A stretch of DNA of 64,000 bases from Nocardioides palaemonis (GCF_018275325.1 NZ_JAGVQR010000003.1:558001-622000); one strand, 5' to 3'; shown: positions 29,483 through 38,294, counted from the stretch's first letter. Made by a program: numbers and translations. Notes: generated from the sequence alone by a model not told the origin.

Positions 29483-29531
29483 CGACGGTGGAGCGCCGGG
29501 CCCGACCTAGCGGCCGCGTGCTCCACCGTTG
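29483..29531 (+). repeat. 49-base palindromic element, left copy
   Basis: Arms CGACGGTGGAGC and GCTCCACCGTTG pair with one G-U, around a 25-base centre. The first 32 bases are identical to the right copy at 30575-30623, and both copies are 49 bases. The pair brackets the AbiEi/DUF559-like gene. Confidence 0.8.
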
Positions 29532-29597
29532 CCAGGCCCGTCCACAGATCCGCCCCACCCCGTGGCGCCCCGGGCGCTGCCGGGCGATCGTCGGGGG

Positions 29598-30602
29598 ATG
29601 CCGAAGCGCTCGACGAGCACCCTCGACCACGTTGGCCTCGCCCGCCTGCTCCGGGCGCAGGTCGGCGTGGTCTCCCGGTCGCAGCTCATCGACCTCGGCG
29701 CGTCCCGCGCGGACGTACGCCGCCTGGTCGCGCGCCGCGAGCTGGTCGTCGTCCACCCCGGGGTCTACGTCGACCACGGCGCACGCCCCACCCGCGCCCA
29801 GCGCCGCTGGGCGGCCGTGCTCGCGTGTGCGCCGGCCGCGCTCCACCGGGAGTCGGCACTCGACGCGCACGGCATGACCCGTGACCGGTCGGCCGGCGGC
29901 ACAGTGACAGAACCGATCCGGCTCGTCGTGGGTCGCGACCGACGGATCCGCCCGCCCGCGGGCGTCGTGGTCGAGCGGGTGGCGGAGCTCGAGCAGTGGC
30001 TGCAGCCGAACCGCCGGCCGCCGCGCGTGGCCGTCGAGTTCGCCCTCCTCAAGACCGCTGCCGACCGGGACCCGGCCGGCGCGATCGCCCTGCTCTCCGA
30101 CGCGGTCCACCAAGGACTGACGACGGCCGAACGGCTGGCGCAGACCGTCGGCCGGCTGCCCCGCCTGCCGCGGCGCGCGTTCCTCGGTGAGGTCCTGGCG
30201 GACGTGGCGTCGGGCGTCAGGTCCGTGCTGGAGCAGCGCTACCTGCGCGACGTCGAGCGGGCCCACGGCCTGCCGGTCGGTGAGCGCCAGCTGCGGCAGG
30301 ACACCGCGTCGGGCATCGTGCACCGCGACGTCCGGTACGCACCCGAGCGCGTCCTCGTCGAGCTCGACGGTGCCTTCGGCCACCGGGACGCCGTGGACCG
30401 GTGGTCCGACCTGCAGCGCGACCTCGACGCCTCCGTCGACGACCACCTCACCCTGCGTCCCGGCTGGGCACAGGTCCTCGAGCCGTGCCGCCTGGCCGCG
30501 ATCGTCGCGCAGGTGCTCCGACGGCGGGGGTGGGCAACCGCGCCTCGACCGTGCGGATCGGGCTGCGCGCTCGGCGACGGTGGAGCGCCGGGCCCGACCT
30601 AG
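29598..30602 (+). CDS. AbiEi-like / DUF559-like protein, orphan
   Basis: 334 residues. The N-terminus (about 8-75) resembles the AbiEi antitoxin winged helix (LARLLRAQVGVVSRSQLIDLGASRADVRRLV, then VVVHPGVYV). The C-terminal half looks like a DUF559/Vsr-type restriction-like fold: VLEQRYLRDVERAHGLP, RDVRYAPERVLVELDGAFGHRD, RWSDLQRDLDAS, with E, D and E/H positions of a PD-(D/E)XK core. No AbiEii nucleotidyltransferase toxin is adjacent, so it is not a standard AbiE pair. The last residues and stop codon are encoded by the right palindromic repeat. It interrupts an otherwise conserved acc-maf gene block, suggesting insertion. Confidence 0.78.
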   Translation: MPKRSTSTLDHVGLARLLRAQVGVVSRSQLIDLGASRADVRRLVARRELVVVHPGVYVDHGARPTRAQRRWAAVLACAPAALHRESALDAHGMTRDRSAGGTVTEPIRLVVGRDRRIRPPAGVVVERVAELEQWLQPNRRPPRVAVEFALLKTAADRDPAGAIALLSDAVHQGLTTAERLAQTVGRLPRLPRRAFLGEVLADVASGVRSVLEQRYLRDVERAHGLPVGERQLRQDTASGIVHRDVRYAPERVLVELDGAFGHRDAVDRWSDLQRDLDASVDDHLTLRPGWAQVLEPCRLAAIVAQVLRRRGWATAPRPCGSGCALGDGGAPGPT

Positions 30603-30623
30603 CGGCTTCCTGCTCCACTGTCG
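30575..30623 (+). repeat. 49-base palindromic element, right copy
   Basis: Shares 32 identical leading bases with 29483-29531; arms CGACGGTGGAGC and GCTCCACTGTCG, again with a single G-U. It overlaps the 3' end of the AbiEi/DUF559-like gene and provides its TAG stop at 30600-30602. Confidence 0.8.
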
Positions 30624-30634
30624 CCCGCCGGGCA

Positions 30635-30647
30635 TAGGGTCGCCCAC
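30635..30647 (+). promoter_or_regulatory. Leaderless-type promoter for the DUF885 gene
   Basis: TAGGGT (30635-30640) lies 7 bases before GTG 30648, directly after the right palindromic repeat. Confidence 0.5.
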
Positions 30648-32339
30648 GTGACCCAGACCCGGACCATCGATGCCCTCTGTGACGCCTTCGTCGAGGACTA
30701 CTGCGCCCTCGACCCGCTGACCGCGACCTCGATCGGGGTCGCCGGCCACGAGCACGAGATGACCGACTACTCCCCCGCCGGCTTCGACGCCCGCCTCGAG
30801 CTGGCCCGTCGCGCGGTGGCGGCGGTCGAGGCCGCCACCCCGGTCGACGACCGGGAGGCGGCGGCGAGGGACGCGTTCCTCGAGCGCACCCGGCTCGAGA
30901 TCGAGCTGGAGGAGGCCGGGGTCAACCGGTCGCGGATGTCGGTCCTGTGGAGCCCGCTCCACGAGGTCCGCGGCGTCTTCGACCTGATGCCGACCGAGGG
31001 CGACGAGGCGGTCGCCGCGATCCGTGCGCGGCTCGAGGCCGTCCCGGCCGCGCTCGAGGGCCTGCGTGTCACGCTGTCCGACGAGGCTCGCAAGGGCAAC
31101 GTCGTCGCGGCCCGGCAGTACGCCGAGGTGGCCGAGCAGGTGCGTCGCTGGACCGGCCAGGTCGGCGACGCCGGCGACTTCTACCTCGGGCTGGTCGACC
31201 GCCTCGGCCTCGCCGACGACAGCGCGATGCGCGCGGCGGCGGGTGCGGCGAGCGCAGCCACGGCGTCGTTCGGGCTGTTCCTCAGCGACGAGCTCGAGCC
31301 GCAGGGCGCGGAGAAGGAGGGGGTCGGGCGCGACGTCTACACCCTGGCCAGCCGGTACTTCCTCGGCGCCGAGGTCGACCTCGACGAGACCTACGCCTGG
31401 GGCTGGACCGAGCTGCAGCGGCTGTCGGACCTCATGCACGCCACCGCCGACCGGATCCTCCCGGGAGCCGACGTCGACGCGGCGGTCGCGCACCTCGACG
31501 CCGACCCGGCGCGCACGGTGCACGGCCGCGAGGAGTTCCGGCAGTGGATGCAGCAGCTCGCCGACCGGACCCTCGAGGAGATGGCCGGCGTCCACTTCGA
31601 CATCCCCGAGCCGGTGCGCCGGATCGAGTGCATGCTCGCGCCCACCAACGACGGCGGCATCTACTACACCGGCCCCTCCGAGGACTTCGAGCGGCCGGGC
31701 CGGATGTGGTGGTCGGTGCCCGACGGCATCGAGGACTTCCACCCGTGGCGCGAGGTCACGACCGTCTTCCACGAGGGCGTGCCCGGCCACCACCTCCAGG
31801 TCGCGCAGACGGCCTACCGCAGCGACACCCTCAACCGCTGGCAGCGGCTGATGTGCTGGTGCAGCGGCCACGGCGAGGGCTGGGCGCTCTACGCCGAGCG
31901 GCTGATGGAGGAGCTCGGCTTCCTCGACGACCCGGCCGACCTGCTCGGCATGCTCGACGGCCAGTCGCTGCGCGCCGCGCGCGTGATCGTCGACATCGGC
32001 ATGCACCTCGAGCTCACCATCCCCGAGGACAACCGGCTCGGCGCGGGCGGCACCGCGTTCCACCCCGGCGAGACCTGGACGCCCGACCTGGGCCTGGAGT
32101 TCATGCGGCTGCACTGCCGGATGGACGACGAGGTCATCCAGTTCGAGGTCAAGCGCTACCTCGGCCTCCCCGGCCAGGCGCCGTCCTACAAGGTCGGCGA
32201 GCGGATCTGGCTCGACGCGCGCGCCGAGGTCCAGGCCCGCCAGGGCGACGACTTCGACCTCAAGGCGTTCCACCGCGCCGCGCTCGACCTCGGCTCGCTC
32301 GGCCTCGACCCGCTGCGGACCGCGCTGGAGCGGCTGTGA
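30648..32339 (+). CDS. DUF885 family putative metallohydrolase
   Basis: 563 residues. The zinc-peptidase-like motif is HEGVPGHH at 375-382 (TVFHEGVPGHHLQ), followed by the conserved HGEGWALYAERLMEELG and TFH/AFHPGETW. DUF885 proteins are secreted or cytosolic putative peptidases; this copy has no signal peptide and is likely cytosolic. Its stop overlaps the maf start (GTGA), so it is co-translated with that gene. Substrate unknown. Confidence 0.88.
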   Translation: MTQTRTIDALCDAFVEDYCALDPLTATSIGVAGHEHEMTDYSPAGFDARLELARRAVAAVEAATPVDDREAAARDAFLERTRLEIELEEAGVNRSRMSVLWSPLHEVRGVFDLMPTEGDEAVAAIRARLEAVPAALEGLRVTLSDEARKGNVVAARQYAEVAEQVRRWTGQVGDAGDFYLGLVDRLGLADDSAMRAAAGAASAATASFGLFLSDELEPQGAEKEGVGRDVYTLASRYFLGAEVDLDETYAWGWTELQRLSDLMHATADRILPGADVDAAVAHLDADPARTVHGREEFRQWMQQLADRTLEEMAGVHFDIPEPVRRIECMLAPTNDGGIYYTGPSEDFERPGRMWWSVPDGIEDFHPWREVTTVFHEGVPGHHLQVAQTAYRSDTLNRWQRLMCWCSGHGEGWALYAERLMEELGFLDDPADLLGMLDGQSLRAARVIVDIGMHLELTIPEDNRLGAGGTAFHPGETWTPDLGLEFMRLHCRMDDEVIQFEVKRYLGLPGQAPSYKVGERIWLDARAEVQARQGDDFDLKAFHRAALDLGSLGLDPLRTALERL

Positions 32340-32962
32340 CGGCGCGGGTGCCGCTGGTCCTCGCGTCCGCCTCCCCCGCCCGGCTCGCCACGCTGCAGGC
32401 GTCGGGGATCGACCCGACCGTCATCGTCAGCGGGGTCGACGAGTCCCAGGTCGACGACCTGCCGCCCGCCGAGCTCGCGCTCCAGCTCGCCGAGCTGAAG
32501 TGCGCGGCGGTCGCGGGGCTGCCCGACGTGCCGACCGACGCCCTGGTGCTGGGCTGCGACTCGGTGCTCGAGCTCGACGGCGAGGCGCTCGGCAAGCCGC
32601 ACGAGCCCGACGAGGCCCGGGCGCGCTGGCGCGCCATGCGGGGCCGGGCGGGCGTGCTCCACACCGGCCACTGCCTGCGCGAGGCGGCCAGCGGCCGCGT
32701 CGCCGCGGCCACCGGGTCCACCGTCGTCCGCTTCGCCGACGTCACCGACGAGGAGATCGACGCCTACGTCGCCACCGGCGAGCCGCTGCAGGTCGCCGGC
32801 GCCTTCACCATCGACGGGCTCGGGGCCGCGTTCGTCACGGGCATCGAGGGTGACCACACCAACGTCGTCGGGGTCAGCCTTCCCCTGCTGCGCGAGCTGG
32901 TGCTGGAGCTGGGCCACGCCTGGCCCGACCTGTGGCGCGGGTCGACGAGCCCCACCCGATAG
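32336..32962 (+). CDS. Maf family nucleoside triphosphate pyrophosphatase
   Basis: 208 residues. The N-terminal substrate loop LASASPARLATL, DESQVDDLPPAELALQLAELKC, the metal-binding CDSVLELDGEALGKP and the C-terminal GAFTIDGLGAAFVTGIEGDHTNVVG are all of the Maf type. Maf enzymes hydrolyse non-canonical or modified nucleoside triphosphates and have been linked to septum arrest. Mycobacteria carry the homologue Rv3282 just after accD5-accE5, matching the order here. The TAG stop doubles as part of the next gene's -10 box. Confidence 0.9.
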   Translation: MTARVPLVLASASPARLATLQASGIDPTVIVSGVDESQVDDLPPAELALQLAELKCAAVAGLPDVPTDALVLGCDSVLELDGEALGKPHEPDEARARWRAMRGRAGVLHTGHCLREAASGRVAAATGSTVVRFADVTDEEIDAYVATGEPLQVAGAFTIDGLGAAFVTGIEGDHTNVVGVSLPLLRELVLELGHAWPDLWRGSTSPTR

Positions 32963-32972
32963 CATCCGGGGC
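32960..32972 (+). promoter_or_regulatory. Leaderless-type promoter overlapping the maf stop
   Basis: TAGCAT (32960-32965) contains the maf stop codon TAG and lies 7 bases before GTG 32973. Confidence 0.5.
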
Positions 32973-33614
32973 GTGGGGAGCGGGCTTCTTGGCACGGTGC
33001 AGGCGCAGCCTGTCACCGACCCCGACGACCGGTACGGCGTCCGCGAGGAGCGGCTGCTGACCGGTGCCACCGTCATCACCGCGGTCCGCACCGTCGCCTC
33101 CGTCGTGCTGGCCGCCGTCGCGGCCCACCAGCAGAGCCTCACCCTGCTCGTCGCCGCGCTCGCGGTCTACTGGGTCGGCGACATGCTGGACGGGTTCTAC
33201 GCGCGCGTGCGCGACTGCGAGACCCGCATCGGCGCCGTGCTCGACATCATGTGCGACCGGCTCAACGCGGCGGCCTTCTACGTCGGCCTCGCCTGGCTGC
33301 AGCCGGACCTCTCCCCCGCGATCTTCGTCTACCTAGCCGAGTTCATGGTGGTCGACTGCTTCCTATCGATCGCGTTCCTGGCCTGGCCGGTCCGCAGCCC
33401 CAACTACTTCTTCGTGGTCGACCGGCCGACCTGGCTGTGGAACTGGTCCAAGCCCGCCAAGGCGGTCAACAGCGCGCTCTTCGCGGTGCTGCTGCTGGTC
33501 ACCGGGTGGATGTGGGTCGGGCTGGTCATCGCCTCGGCGCTGCTGGTGCTGAAGTGCGTCTCGCTGCACCGCCTGGTCCGCATCGGCATCCCGGTCCCGG
33601 GCTCCCCGGCCTGA
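32973..33614 (+). CDS. CDP-alcohol phosphatidyltransferase family protein
   Basis: 213 residues with about five hydrophobic helices. The family signature D-G-x2-A-R-x8-G-x3-D-x3-D is complete: Asp73, Gly74, Ala77, Arg78, Gly87, Asp91, Asp95. These enzymes join CDP-diacylglycerol and an alcohol such as inositol phosphate, glycerol phosphate or serine, at the membrane. The specific alcohol cannot be told. The next gene starts inside its stop (TGATG), so a two-gene unit is likely. Confidence 0.88.
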   Translation: MGSGLLGTVQAQPVTDPDDRYGVREERLLTGATVITAVRTVASVVLAAVAAHQQSLTLLVAALAVYWVGDMLDGFYARVRDCETRIGAVLDIMCDRLNAAAFYVGLAWLQPDLSPAIFVYLAEFMVVDCFLSIAFLAWPVRSPNYFFVVDRPTWLWNWSKPAKAVNSALFAVLLLVTGWMWVGLVIASALLVLKCVSLHRLVRIGIPVPGSPA

Positions 33615-34072
33615 TGCTCTTCTGGAGCGTGCTGGGCGTCTCGATCGCCTCCGCACTCGTCCCGCTGATCAACATCGAGATCTTCCTCGGCGGCGCGATC
33701 ACCCAGGCGCCCACCCACTTCTGGGGCCTGATCGTCGCGGCGACGGTCGGGCAGATGCTCGGCAAGATCCTCTGGTACTGGGGCGGCATGCACGTCGACC
33801 GCGCCCCCTGGGTGCATCGCCAGCTGCAGAAGCCGAAGGCCAAGGCGTCGCTGGACACGTGGCACGCACGCGCAGAAGGCCGGCCGTGGTTCACGGCCGG
33901 CCTGCTGCTGTTCTCGGCGGCGACGGGCTTCCCGCCCTACGCCGTCACCGCGGTCCTCGCCGGGACGCTGCGGGTGAACTTCTGGATCTTCCTCATCACC
34001 GGCCTGCTCGGCCGTGGCCTGCGCTTCTGGGCCGTGGTGGCCGGGACCTCGTCGCTCCTGAACCTCTGGTGA
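33614..34072 (+). CDS. VTT/YqaA-type small membrane protein
   Basis: 152 residues with about four hydrophobic segments. The motif region VPLINIEIFLGGAI...VAATVGQMLGKILWYWGG and ATGFPPYAVTAVLAGTLRVNFWIFL resembles the DedA/YqaA superfamily, which includes lipid scramblases and undecaprenyl-phosphate translocases. Coupled by TGATG to the CDP-alcohol phosphotransferase, it may move the lipid product across the membrane; this is inference only. Confidence 0.78.
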   Translation: MLFWSVLGVSIASALVPLINIEIFLGGAITQAPTHFWGLIVAATVGQMLGKILWYWGGMHVDRAPWVHRQLQKPKAKASLDTWHARAEGRPWFTAGLLLFSAATGFPPYAVTAVLAGTLRVNFWIFLITGLLGRGLRFWAVVAGTSSLLNLW

Positions 34073-34082
34073 GTCCCCCGGC

Positions 34083-35294
34083 TCACTCCGCGGCGGACCA
34101 GGCCTGGCGCAGGCTGACCCGGCCGCCGGTCTGGAGCAGCGCCCGGCGGTAGAGCCGCTCGCCCGCCCACACCGTGACCCCGGCGAAGACGGCCAGCAGA
34201 CCGAGCGCGAGCAGCGGCTCCCACCACTCGACGCCGCCGGCGAGGATCCGCTTGGGCATCACCACCGCGGACACCGGGGGGACGTACGACGCGACGACCT
34301 GGGCACGACCGTCGAGCGAGAGCCCGCCGAAGAACATCACCAGCATCAGCATGGTCAGCGGCGTCGACGTGGCCTGCAGGTCCTCGGTGCGCGAGGCCAG
34401 CGATCCGGCGACCGCCCACAGGCAGGCCAGCGCGACGAACCCGGCGACGAAGAACGCGATGAACCAGGCCGCGGGACCGGAGAGGTCGGGCACGTAGGAC
34501 TTGTAGGACGTGAACGACATGCCGATCAGCCCGACCGCGGCGTAGACCAGGACCTGGATGAGCGCGAGCGCGGTGTTGCCGAGGACCTTGCCGGCGAGCA
34601 GCTGGCGCAGCGGGATCGCGGCGGCGATGATCTCGACGATCCGGCTCTGCTTCTCCTCGATCACCGAGTTGGCCAGCTGCATGCCGAAGACGAGGGCGGC
34701 GAAGTAGAACAGGAAGACGAACACGAACCCGACCACCTCGGCGACCGCCGCCTTCTCCGCGTCGCCGCGCAGGAAGTCCGTGCTCACGGTGCTGCCGGCC
34801 TCGAGCTGCTGGAGGGTCACGCCGGTCCCGGCCGCGTTGTCGGCCAGCACCTGCTGGCGCACCACGGCGGTCACCACGTCGGTGAGGGAGCTGTCCTCGC
34901 TCGACTCGGTGGTCAGCTCCCACCCGCCGTCGACCGGGTGGAGCCAGGCGTCCGCCTCGCCGTCGGTGAGCAGCGCCTCCGCAGCGGCGGTGTCGTCGAC
35001 GTCGACGAGGGTGACCTCGACGTCGTCGTCGACGTCGGGACCGAGGTCCACGACGGCCTCGCCCATCGCGACGGCGTCGGGGGTCACCGCGAGCGTGACC
35101 TCGTTGGTGCGACCGTCCTGCCAGGCGGTGAACCCCAGGACGCCGACGATCATCGCGACCATCAGCACGGTGCCGATGACGAACGACTTGTCGGTGATGC
35201 GCGAGACGACCTCGCGCTTGGTGACGAGCAGCCAGGCCGGCTCGCCACCGGTGGCGTCGCGTCGGGGCTGGGTGTCCTGCTGTGCCGTGCTCAT
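34083..35294 (-). CDS. ABC-2 type exporter permease (NatB-like)
   Basis: 403 residues. One N-terminal helix (VIGTVLMVAMIVGVLGF), then a 130-residue extracytoplasmic domain rich in Asp/Val, then five or six helices from about residue 180 (VVGFVFVFLFYFAALVFGMQLANSVIEEKQSRIVEIIAAAIP). This is the NatB/ABC2_membrane_3 layout; such permeases export sodium, drugs or peptides. ATG 35294 overlaps the ATPase stop (ATGA). Confidence 0.88.
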   Translation of the reverse strand: MSTAQQDTQPRRDATGGEPAWLLVTKREVVSRITDKSFVIGTVLMVAMIVGVLGFTAWQDGRTNEVTLAVTPDAVAMGEAVVDLGPDVDDDVEVTLVDVDDTAAAEALLTDGEADAWLHPVDGGWELTTESSEDSSLTDVVTAVVRQQVLADNAAGTGVTLQQLEAGSTVSTDFLRGDAEKAAVAEVVGFVFVFLFYFAALVFGMQLANSVIEEKQSRIVEIIAAAIPLRQLLAGKVLGNTALALIQVLVYAAVGLIGMSFTSYKSYVPDLSGPAAWFIAFFVAGFVALACLWAVAGSLASRTEDLQATSTPLTMLMLVMFFGGLSLDGRAQVVASYVPPVSAVVMPKRILAGGVEWWEPLLALGLLAVFAGVTVWAGERLYRRALLQTGGRVSLRQAWSAAE

Positions 35295-36172
35295 GCGGTG
35301 GCCTCCCGGTAGATCTCGCTGAGCGCCGGGCGGACCCGGACGAACTCGTGGACGGCGCCGCGTCGGGTCGCCTCGGTGATCAGGTGCTGCTCGGCGCCCT
35401 CGTCGGTGACCTCGACCAGCGCGGTGCTCCCGTCGAGGTCGAGGACGTCGAGGCCGGTGTGGTCGCGGACCCAACCGGCGTCGCCGCCGAGCACGAGCCG
35501 GAAGCGCGGCACCCCCGCGTCGCGCAGCTCCGAGACCGTGCCGGCGGCGACCCGGCGTCCGTTGGCCAGCACGACCAGGCGGTCGCACAGGCGCTCGACG
35601 AGGTCGAGCTGGTGGCTGGAGAAGAGCACGGGCACGCCGTCGCGGGTGTACTCGCGCAGCAGGTCGACCATCGAGTCGACGGCCACCGGGTCGAGGCCCG
35701 AGAACGGCTCGTCGAGCACCAGTGCGGCGGGGCGCGGCAGCACGGACGCGATGATCTGCACCCGCTGCTGGTTGCCCAGCGACAGCTTCTCCAGGTGGTC
35801 CTTGGTCCTCTCGCCCAGCCCGAAGCGCTCCAGCAGCTCGGTGACGGCCGAGCGCGCCGCGACGCGCTCCATCCCCTTGAGCTGGGCGACGTAGACGAGC
35901 TGGTCGAGGATCGGCTGCTTGGGGTAGAGGCCGCGCTCCTCGGGCATGTAGCCGAACGAGCGGCGGTCCAGCCGGGTGATCGGCCGGCCCTGCCACAGCA
36001 CCTCGCCCTCGTCGATGCCGAGCACGCCCATGACCATCCGCATGGTCGTGGTCTTGCCCGCACCGTTGGCGCCGACGAAGCCGGTCATCTGCCCGGCCGG
36101 CACCTCGAAGGACACGTGGTCGACGGCGGTGGCGTCGCCGAACCGCCGGGTGAGCTCCCTGATCTCCAACAT
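35291..36172 (-). CDS. ABC-2 type exporter ATP-binding subunit
   Basis: 293 residues: Walker A GANGAGKTTT, a Q-loop region, signature LSLGNQQRVQ, Walker B ALVLDEPFSGLD and the switch SSHQLDLVE. The C-terminal extension (DAGVPRFRLVLGGDAGWV...) resembles the DUF4162 domain of NatA-type ATPases. ATG 36172 follows a TAGCGT box by 7 bases. It is upstream of and coupled to the permease, and lies next to a two-component system that might control it. Confidence 0.9.
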   Translation of the reverse strand: MLEIRELTRRFGDATAVDHVSFEVPAGQMTGFVGANGAGKTTTMRMVMGVLGIDEGEVLWQGRPITRLDRRSFGYMPEERGLYPKQPILDQLVYVAQLKGMERVAARSAVTELLERFGLGERTKDHLEKLSLGNQQRVQIIASVLPRPAALVLDEPFSGLDPVAVDSMVDLLREYTRDGVPVLFSSHQLDLVERLCDRLVVLANGRRVAAGTVSELRDAGVPRFRLVLGGDAGWVRDHTGLDVLDLDGSTALVEVTDEGAEQHLITEATRRGAVHEFVRVRPALSEIYREATA

Positions 36173-36185
36173 GACCACGACGCTA
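36173..36185 (-). promoter_or_regulatory. Leaderless-type promoter for the ABC-2 exporter
   Basis: TAGCGT (36180-36185, minus strand) lies 7 bases before ATG 36172. Confidence 0.5.
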
Positions 36186-36227
36186 GGCGCCCACGTCGCC
36201 CGCGGGATCCCCCGCGCGACGGAACCC

Positions 36228-36896
36228 TCAGTCCGTCGGGTGGATGAGACCGGCCTCGTAGGCGAACACGACCGCCTGCACCCGGTCGCGCAGGTGCAGC
36301 TTGGCCAGGACGTTCGACACGTGGGTCTTGACCGTCGCCTCGCCGAGCACGAGCTCGGCCGCCACCTCGCCGTTGGACAGCCCGCGGCCCAGCAGGACGA
36401 GCACCTCGCGCTCCCGGGCGGTCAGGCGGGAGAGCTCCGACGGCTCGGGGCGGTCGGCGGTGCCGTCGCGCCCGCCGGCCATCTTGCCGATGACGCGACG
36501 GGTCACCTCGGGGGCGAGCAGCGCGTGGCCGCGCCCGGCGGCGCGTACGGCGTCGAGCAGCTGCTCGGGGCCGGCGTTCTTCAGCAGGAACCCGCTGGCG
36601 CCGGCCTCGAGGGCGGCGAAGAGGTAGTCGTCGCGGTCGAAGGTGGTGACGATGACGACGTGCCCGAGGTCCTCGGCGACCAGGTGGCCGGTCGCCTCGA
36701 TGCCGTCCATCCGCGGCATCTGGACGTCCATGAGGACCACGTCGGGCCGCGTCTCGCGGGCCCGCTCGAGGGCCTGGAGCCCGTCGGCCGCCTCGCCGAC
36801 CACCTCGATGTCGTCCTCGACCGACAGCACCATGGCGAAGCCCGAGCGCACCATCGCGTGGTCGTCGACGAGGAGGACCCTCAGCGGCTCGGTCAC
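36228..36896 (-). CDS. NarL/LuxR-family response regulator
   Basis: 222 residues. Receiver domain with acidic pocket DD at 11-12, phosphoacceptor Asp57 (VVLMDVQMPRMDG), Thr in VTTF and Lys in LLKNAG; then a LuxR helix-turn-helix (LTAREREVLVLLGRGLSNGEVAAELVLGEATVKTHVSNVLAKL). GTG 36896 overlaps the kinase stop. It ends 55 bases before the ABC-2 exporter genes on the same strand, a common target arrangement. Confidence 0.93.
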   Translation of the reverse strand: MTEPLRVLLVDDHAMVRSGFAMVLSVEDDIEVVGEAADGLQALERARETRPDVVLMDVQMPRMDGIEATGHLVAEDLGHVVIVTTFDRDDYLFAALEAGASGFLLKNAGPEQLLDAVRAAGRGHALLAPEVTRRVIGKMAGGRDGTADRPEPSELSRLTAREREVLVLLGRGLSNGEVAAELVLGEATVKTHVSNVLAKLHLRDRVQAVVFAYEAGLIHPTD

Positions 36897-38224
36897 CGGT
36901 CCTCCAGCGGGTAGCGCACGCGGACGCGGTAGCCGCCGGTCACCCGCGGTCCGATCTCGACGTGGCCGCCGTGGGTCGCGGCGCGCTCGCGGATGCCGAG
37001 CTGGCCCAGGCCGCTGCCGGACGTGCCGTGGCGCGCGCGACCGTTGTCGACGACCTCGACCTCCACGTAGGACGCCGCCTCGTCGACGCGGACGACGACC
37101 GACACGGCGTCGGCGCTGGAGTGTCGCCGCACGTTGGCCAGAGCCTCCTGCACGGTGCGGTAGACCGCGAGCCCGATGCCCCGCGGCACCCGCTCGGCGG
37201 CGACGTCGCACCCCGGCACGACGTCGAGGGTGACCGTGAGCCCCTCCCCGGACACCTCGTCGACGAGCGCCGGGAGGTCCGCGACGGTGGCCCCGGGGGC
37301 ACGGGCGGCGTCCTCCGCGGTGGCGTCGTGGTCGCCGACGCCCTCGCGCAGCGTGCCGAGCAGCAGCCGCATCTGGGTCACCGCGTCGCGCGAGGCGTCC
37401 TCGACGTTGGCCAGGGCGGTGCGCGCGGCGTCGGGGTCGCGCTCGAGCACGCGCCGCGCGGCCCCCGCCTGGATGCCCATGGCCGAGACACCGTGGGCGA
37501 CCACGTCGTGCAGCTCGCGCGCGATCCGGAGCCGCTCGTCGACGACGGCCTGCTCGCGCAGCCGGCCCGCCTGGGCGGCGATGGTGCTCGCCTGCTCCTC
37601 GAGCCGGTGGCGCTGGCGGGCGGCCCGCCACGAGACGCCGCCCCCGGCGATCGCGCCGCCGAAGTAGATGACGTTGATCAGCAGCGTGATGGCGATCGCC
37701 GCCGGGATCGGTGCGAACACGCCCGTCCGGCCGCTCATGTCCTCGTCGTCGAGCCACTCCTGGATCGACGACCCGAGCGCGAACTGCCAACCGATCCACG
37801 CGAACATGAACAGCACGATGGTGCCGACCACCACGACCATCGCCCGCCGGTCCCGGGCGTACGCCACCCCGGACAGCAGGGCGACGAAGTAGACGATCTG
37901 CAGCGAGAGCTGGCCCATGACCTCGGGCATGGTCACGCCCGCGACGAACATGTGGGCGGCCGCCAGGAGGGCCACCGTCAGCGGCCAGCGACGGCGTCCC
38001 AGGAGCAGCGCTGCACCGCTGGAGACGGCCAGCCACTGCGCCCAGACCGGGGCGTCGGTGTGCTCGAAGCCGCCCGAGCTGCGCACCAGCTCGAGCGCGA
38101 GCACGCTCACGGCCTCCACCGTGAGGGCGAGCACCACGTCCGGACGACCGACCGGCGGGCGCGGGCGCTCCCAGGGGTCGTCGACGCCGAACCAGTCGAG
38201 CAGGCGCTGGCTCACGGGTGGCAT
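36893..38224 (-). CDS. Sensor histidine kinase, HisKA_3 type
   Basis: 443 residues with about five hydrophobic segments in the first 190, a short coiled coil (RHRLEEQASTIAAQAGRLREQAVVDE) and the HisKA_3 dimerisation helix with phosphoacceptor His239 (ARELHDVVAHGVSAMGIQAGAARR). The HATPase domain has its N box in VQEALANVRRHSSA and the G box in GSGLGQLGIRERA. No large extracellular sensor domain is visible, so the signal is probably membrane-borne. ATG 38224 lies 7 bases after TACCCT. Confidence 0.92.
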   Translation of the reverse strand: MPPVSQRLLDWFGVDDPWERPRPPVGRPDVVLALTVEAVSVLALELVRSSGGFEHTDAPVWAQWLAVSSGAALLLGRRRWPLTVALLAAAHMFVAGVTMPEVMGQLSLQIVYFVALLSGVAYARDRRAMVVVVGTIVLFMFAWIGWQFALGSSIQEWLDDEDMSGRTGVFAPIPAAIAITLLINVIYFGGAIAGGGVSWRAARQRHRLEEQASTIAAQAGRLREQAVVDERLRIARELHDVVAHGVSAMGIQAGAARRVLERDPDAARTALANVEDASRDAVTQMRLLLGTLREGVGDHDATAEDAARAPGATVADLPALVDEVSGEGLTVTLDVVPGCDVAAERVPRGIGLAVYRTVQEALANVRRHSSADAVSVVVRVDEAASYVEVEVVDNGRARHGTSGSGLGQLGIRERAATHGGHVEIGPRVTGGYRVRVRYPLEDR

Positions 38225-38237
38225 GCGGGCGAGGGTA
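38225..38237 (-). promoter_or_regulatory. Leaderless-type promoter for the two-component operon
   Basis: TACCCT (38232-38237, minus strand) lies 7 bases before ATG 38224. Confidence 0.45.
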
Positions 38238-38294
38238 CGACGCCCGCGCCCCGCCGGGATCCGTCGGGAGGGGGAGATCGGTGGGGCGCAGGCC

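Noticed and set aside
29598..30602. AbiE toxin-antitoxin system
   Set aside because: Only an AbiEi-like helix-turn-helix is present; there is no adjacent AbiEii nucleotidyltransferase, so the pair cannot be called.
29025..32273. Open frame of over 1000 codons on the minus strand across accE, the AbiEi-like gene and DUF885
   Set aside because: It crosses three real genes and two palindromes with no domain content; a high-GC shadow.
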